Below, in pieces: positions 59,031-64,000 of a DNA stretch of 64,000 nt. Position numbers and translations under genes: made by a program. This stretch comes from Rhea pennata. Lineage: Eukaryota > Chordata > Aves > Rheiformes > Rheidae. Below the pieces are notes generated by a model. That model saw only the letters and a list, made by a program, of their open reading frames with translations. It ran no database searches and was not told the DNA's origin. The stretch lies in the NCBI RefSeq assembly GCF_028389875.1, contig NC_084702.1:37695053-37759052 (forward strand), in the 5' to 3' direction. The first letter of the stretch is position 1. Each line of letters starts with the position of its first letter.

Positions 59031-61440
59031 TGTGCAACAGATCACATTTCCTTTGAAAACAAGAATTAAAGGTAGAAGCAGTCAATATAGTTTCCTGCGA
59101 CACTGCTCAAAGGTTTCAAGGATAAGACAAAGCTGCAACCAAAATGAAAAAAATCAACAGAGCAAAAGGGAAAGAAGAGAAGCAGAAAGGCAGTATGAGT
59201 TAATGCTATGCAAAAAGATTAGCATGAACAAGAAAGGCTTTTAAAAATAATTAACAGGAAATGGTAGTACACTGAGGAAGCAGATCCATTAATGACAAAG
59301 ACAGACACTGAAATAAAAGTTGATTTTAAAATCACTGAACAGAAGTGTTTTTTAAGAGTCAGTGGACCACTAGGAGAATGAACAATTAACAGGTAATTAA
59401 GTCTAAGTCAATAATGCTGCTGATACTAACCAGGTGCAGGAATACTTTAGACAATAATAGGTATAAATCAGTAGATCCAGACACATTCTAGGATGCTAAA
59501 CTAAAGAAAATAGGTAGTTACGCCTGAAAGGTACAGGGGAAGAAAGTCTGGAAGAAAGCTACTGCACTGTTTTTTTAAAACACACAAAAAGGGGGAAAAA
59601 AGTAGGTAAAAGCAGAAGTTTAAGCTTGCAGCCCTCTCTTCTAAGCTTAAAGCAGCTAAATAGATAATCACATACAAATAAGCTGTAATAAAAAAAAATA
59701 TTCTGGTTGCAAATTAGGACACCTGGGAAGTCTGGAAACCAGTAGGTTTTTGGTTTTCATGCAATCAGATACTGCCCTCTTCCCATACGCTGGTCTTTCT
59801 GCATTAGGCAGAAATCTAATTGAAAAAAAACCAAACTACACAGCAGTATCTGAGCAAGTAATTAAAGACACCCTCATAAATGCAAACTCTACCTTAGGGT
59901 GAACAAAGCTGTTATTGGAAACATCAGATCTAGATTTTCCAAACTTTCAATATATTTTTTAATCCTAACAGCATTCCTCTAAATTTGGGGGATTTGTGCA
60001 TGTTTCTGTTTTTTTCAATAAGTGGTAACCCTTACAACATTCATCACTGCCAGATTTAAACTCTGAATCCTTAGTTTAAAACACATATTTCTTTTCTTTT
60101 TTTCCTTTTTTCTTTTTTTGTTTGTGGATCCTCATCAGAGAATGTCTCTAACTGAAGTCATGAAATACACAGAAGAGTGTTTGCCGTATTCATTCAGTTC
60201 AGTAACAAGTCAAGAGGACCACACGGTACTCCTCCAAAGGATCTTGCAGAAGAAATTGCTGAAGCAAAATGCTGTATAATGCATTGGTCATGGCTGCTTC
60301 TGAACCAGAAGACTGCGCCACAGCAAACAATGATTTTGAAAAAGACTACCAGGAGAGATCTGGGGATTTACCCCTGGCTAGTTGGTATAAGACAAGTTAG
60401 TAGCAACGACAGTAAGGAAGAGAACCAGCAGCACATCGATAAATACATTAGGTTAGCAAAAAATCACCGTGGTTCCTGTTAAGAGCTACGTTGTTTCAAA
60501 AGCTTATTTGAAACCCCTGAAAAGACAACCAAGCTCACAGATAAGGGTGACCCTGTTGATAGAGCCGATCTGCATTTCCAAAAGGCTTATTTTAACAAAA
60601 TCCCTCACCCAAGGCTTTAAGGGAAACCAGGCAGACATGGTTCTTCCAAAGGTAAAAAAAAACCTGTTAGAAGTGAAGCATAAGGTAGGAGTACACAGCC
60701 CGTGCTCGCAACGGAGGGATGTCACCATCGGCACTGCTCAGAGATCTGTGTGGGACTGATGCTGTTCAGTGTGCTAACAAGCAGCACGGAAAATGAACTT
60801 AGCAATGAGGTAACAAAATTTGCCAACAATATCAATTACTTAGTAAAGAGAAGGGTCAATTGTGAAGAAATCAGGAAATATCTTACAGGACTCAATATAT
60901 TACGGGAGATGAAATTGTACTTCAAATTCACTGAGACAAGTGTAAAGTGATGCATACGTGGAAAAAAGGAACACACGCAGTGACGCGTTTTGGGCTGAGC
61001 ATTAGTGATCAGAGGACTGAGGTGCTTGGGGTTTCAACAGATCCAATAAATATTTGCTTTTTTAATTGTTACTGAATAATAAGCATATAAAAATGTTATC
61101 AGAAAGCATTAGAGAAGAAATCAACAAATTACTAGAAATTATAAAAAAAGTTACCTATTATTAAAAATCAGAAAATATTAAAAGAGGAACCACAACAAGA
61201 GGGAGAATATAATGCTATTCTCTAATTTCCTGGTTTGCCCACTACTTTGAACAGCGTGCACGGTTCAGATTCTTAGAAAGGACACTATGGGGCTGGAAGA
61301 GGGTCACAGCAGGACAACGAGGATTACCCAAAGCATGGAACAAGTTCCAGACTAAAAGAAAACCACCACCACCAAAAAAAATAAGCGAGGACTTTTCAGG
61401 CTGAAATAGCTGGCGGGGGGAGAGAAGAGGCATGCTTTAG
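59031..61440 (+). pseudogene. Decayed CR1-like LINE ORF2 (reverse transcriptase fossil)
   Basis: Landmarks of a non-LTR reverse transcriptase of the CR1/L2 kind occur in the right order in plus-strand frames broken by shifts and stops. They are a basic linker ending NKKGF (59,227-59,241); YKSVDPDTF (59,462-59,488) in place of the S-x-GPD block; LHFQKAYFNKIPH (60,570-60,608), equal to palm motif A; RRDVTIGTAQRSV (60,712-60,750), equal to the PQGSVLGP block; LMLFSVL just after a frameshift; VTKFANN (60,810-60,830), equal to the FADD motif; and at about 61,387-61,425 a segment like the GLFSLEKRRLRG signature. The catalytic Asp positions in motif A and FADD now read Asn. It is dead, lies antisense in the SNX24 intron, and its limits are approximate. 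Confidence 0.6.
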
Positions 61441-62080
61441 GCCCTGCGAGCAGGCGCTGAAGTGGCAGGGGCAATGGAGGGGAGATGATCCAACCCTTCT
61501 CCCTCACTTTCAGCTGTGAAAAGTCTCACTTTAGAAATACGCCCATTAAAGACGCGTAAAGCCAAATAAAATTAGCACAAAGTAAGGATAAAACAGAAGG
61601 AACTTAATGGAAGGCAACAAACATTTTAAGAGATCTTAAAACATCACTTTGAAGCAAATAGCGCTTGTGTTCTTTTAGTCCTATTGCATAAAAATTATCT
61701 GAGAGCAAATACATCTCTAAATGTGAAATAAAAGTGAAAAAAAAGTATTTTTTTAATTTACTAAATGTTTTAAGTAGACAGGCTGAACAATATATTAAAA
61801 TAATTCACAGCTCATTGAAAAATACTATTTGGTAGAGAATATTTTAGCTGCAAAATAACTACAGTGTTTTGTAAGTATTTTCATGTTTAACTTCCAGACA
61901 TTAAAGCACATTCAAAATATCACTCTTTGCTTTACTCTTAATTACGCTGCATTTCAAAGAGGAGTTTGAAAAAATTGTTGCCTGTTTCCGTACAGAATTT
62001 TCCCCCCACTGACGTATTTTCTGTATGCTACGTTTACAACGCCTGTAAACGGTCAGTAATAAAGAAGAAAACCTATGAGC
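61441..62080 (-). other. SNX24 intron, nothing assigned
   Basis: AT-rich sequence without a recognised exon or repeat; the first 80 bases may still belong to the LINE remnant. Confidence 0.45.
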
Positions 62081-62099
62081 AAGCATGAAGAAAACGCTA

Positions 62100-62280
62100 C
62101 GCTGAAGAGCGAAGCTGCAGCTTGCTATCCGGAGCGCCGAGAGCGGCAGCGGGACTCGCCAGCTCGCGGCGCGAGAGGGGCGCAGCAACGCAGCACCCCC
62201 GGCTCGCTCGGCCCCCCCGAGCCGCCCGCTGCACGAGCCCGATTCGAGGGCGCTGCAGCCCAGCCCGCTCTATTAACATG
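62100..62280. promoter_or_regulatory. Isolated CpG-rich patch in SNX24 intron
   Basis: A sharp 180-base GC- and CpG-rich block sits within AT-rich intron. Neither strand encodes the SNX24 N-terminus, so this is not the known first coding exon. Overlapping open frames on both strands are expected from composition. It could be an alternative promoter, a lncRNA start or an orphan CpG island. A 12-bp near-tandem repeat (GGACGTTGGA twice) follows at 62,282-62,305. Confidence 0.5.
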
Positions 62281-62305
62281 CGGACGTTGGACTGGACGTT
62301 GGATT

Positions 62306-63902
62306 TGTTGGCCGAATAACGTGGTTTTGGTCAAATAACGCAGCTTCAAATGAACTGAAAAAGCCCACAAAAATCCTAGAGCTCCAAGAAAGACTTAAGA
62401 ACAGCTTGGAAATAAAATTTGTATCTATCTATTTTACTCCTTAAGAAAGAGGTCTCCTAGCTCTAATTCATAGTGCTGCCTTTGCTGGGAACAAGGAAGG
62501 GGCCAGGTGGTGGAGGAAGGCTGATAAAGCGAGCTGTGGAAGCAGCCTGGCTCGCCACAAGAACGACCATCTCACGCAAATGCCATGTCAAAACTCTAGA
62601 AATCACCCTCTTCTGAAGACCGTTTCCTCACGTACGTCGTTTGCGTAAGGCACTGTAACAAGAATGCTATTCAACTCTACAATAATTTTCTTGTTTCGTC
62701 TCCCTGATATTTTCTTGTCAGAGGTTTTGGGTCAGAGTAAACTCTTGAGAAATGATTCGATGTTCCCTTTGAAACTAATTAGATTAAGCAGCAGGTACCC
62801 GCTCCAGAGTCAGAACGGGAGAACGTCGAAAGCATGGGGAATTCACGGCACTTGGGGTTAATGAACTCGTTGGGTCATTTTTGCAGAGGTAAAGAAGGGG
62901 CAATCTAACAGACCAAATACACTTAGATTTGTATGCATTTTTAAAAAATCGTTTTTGAGACATGAGAGCCCATTCAGCAAAAAATGTGTTGTCAAATAAG
63001 AACTCTAGGCTAGTCTATTAGAATCTGCAATGTTGGAAGAGTAACTGTAAGGAAATCTGCGTGATTAATTTTAAAAACACAGAAGCCCGCATCAAATTTA
63101 ATTGGCTTTTAAAAGAAAATACACTAATACTTGTTGCATCTGCAAGACATTTACTTATCTTTAGCAGCAAAATCAAGGGAAAAATCTGGTTTATTTTTTG
63201 CTGACTGATTAGTATATTAACAATTTACTCTGTGATACCGTAATTCTGGAGTTAATGAGGTGGCCGCTTACCCCAGGGCAAAAAAAGCATAAAATAAGTT
63301 TCAACCACTTGTAAACTTGGAAATGAGAGACACAGATGGTTTGAAGCAAACAGAAGTCAGTTGTAGCAGTACAGACAGACATCACAGGAATGGAACAAAA
63401 ACATATTTGTTTTAATTTGTGAAAACAACTAGTTTTTTTTGTAGAATCATTATAACACAGAAAATCCCCTTTAGAAACATACAGCTTTTTCAGATCTTGT
63501 TAAATTAACTTCTGCTTATAATAATTCTTATGTTTAAAACATTTCCGTAGCTCCATGGGAGAATAAAACCCAATCAAATTATAACAACACTGTAATGCTG
63601 CTCAGACAGCATTAGCCATCGATTCAAACGCATGTATTTTCAGAAAAACTCACCACGGTTTGTTTTCTTCAGAAAAACTTTTTCTTTAAAAAAAAAAATC
63701 TACTTTGGATTCAAGCCAACAGATGAAAGGCAAAGATTCAATCTCTTCGTACTTCTGTATGCTACAGAACTATTTGAAACAAATGGCTGAGATGTAGTGA
63801 CTTCTTACTGTATAGACATTATAAAAACTTAGCATTTCATGAATTAAACAAGTAAGTTCGAAGCCATATCAAAGAACAACAAAAGCTTGATCAGATGAAG
63901 CA

Positions 63903-63906
<4 letters not shown>
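62306..63906 (-). other. SNX24: SNX24 intron, right end of window
   Basis: AT-rich intronic DNA with no exon, RNA gene or clear transposon recognised. The upstream SNX24 exons should lie beyond the right edge. Confidence 0.5.

Positions 63907-63934
<28 letters not shown>
63907..63934. repeat. Poly(T) tract, 28 T
   Basis: Uninterrupted run of 28 T on the plus strand near the right edge. Confidence 0.95.
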
Positions 63935-63939
<5 letters not shown>

Positions 63940-64000
63940 TATGCACATTCAAATTAAATTTTTGATATATAAGTATGCTGTAAGAATTTTTTTTGTCAGT

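Noticed and set aside
62075-62370. Possible SNX24 first exon at the CpG patch
   Set aside because: None of the frames on the minus strand gives the conserved SNX24 N-terminus; the true first exons must be outside the window.
1-64000. CRISPR arrays, bacterial operons, phage or defence systems
   Set aside because: Gene structure, repeats and families are vertebrate; no regularly spaced identical repeats with unique spacers were seen.

Overview
This is vertebrate genomic DNA, most probably from a bird. Genes are split into small exons with clean GT/AG junctions. CR1-type non-LTR retrotransposon pieces are present, and first exons sit in very GC-rich, CpG-rich islands inside an otherwise AT-rich background. 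Exon translations give three genes by family recognition: PRDM6 (minus strand), PPIC (plus) and SNX24 (minus). The same three lie next to each other on human 5q23.2, where the order is SNX24-PPIC-PRDM6, so the window is this conserved block read in the opposite direction. Much of human chromosome 5 corresponds to the avian Z, so a Z-linked origin is a reasonable inference; nothing in the sequence proves the species.

Layout. 1-5,973 is an intron of PRDM6 that runs off the left edge and contains several CpG-rich patches. 5,974-6,493 is the first coding exon of PRDM6. A short intron with a good acceptor and donor separates it from a probable non-coding first exon beginning at 7,002, all inside a CpG island of about 2 kb. 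7.7-11.3 kb is upstream flank: unique-looking AT-rich blocks, further CpG-rich patches, long T tracts and a striking minisatellite of about 21-bp units. 11.3-37.1 kb is an intergenic stretch with no supported gene; it holds an ancient MIR-like SINE, a CR1 fragment, homopolymer runs, two short tandem duplications and a 24-bp perfect palindrome. 37.1-44 kb is a complete five-exon PPIC gene predicted to encode a 214-residue secretory-pathway cyclophilin. 45.3-64 kb is the 3' half of SNX24, convergent with PPIC: four coding exons (87 codons plus stop). The 5' exons lie beyond the right edge, and the large intron carries a decayed CR1-like LINE ORF2 of over 2 kb and an isolated CpG-rich patch near 62.2 kb.

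The genes do not form a pathway. PRDM6 is a nuclear PR-domain zinc-finger repressor of the smooth-muscle lineage. PPIC is a peptidyl-prolyl isomerase of the endoplasmic reticulum. SNX24 is a small PX-domain phosphoinositide-binding protein. They are linked by conserved gene order. The best candidates for unusual biology are the minisatellite carrying 13 exact MYB-type TAACGG cores at two-helical-turn spacing upstream of PRDM6, the chain of CpG islands in the PRDM6 intron and flank, and the orphan CpG patch inside SNX24. No prokaryotic-type system, CRISPR array, tRNA or rRNA was seen.
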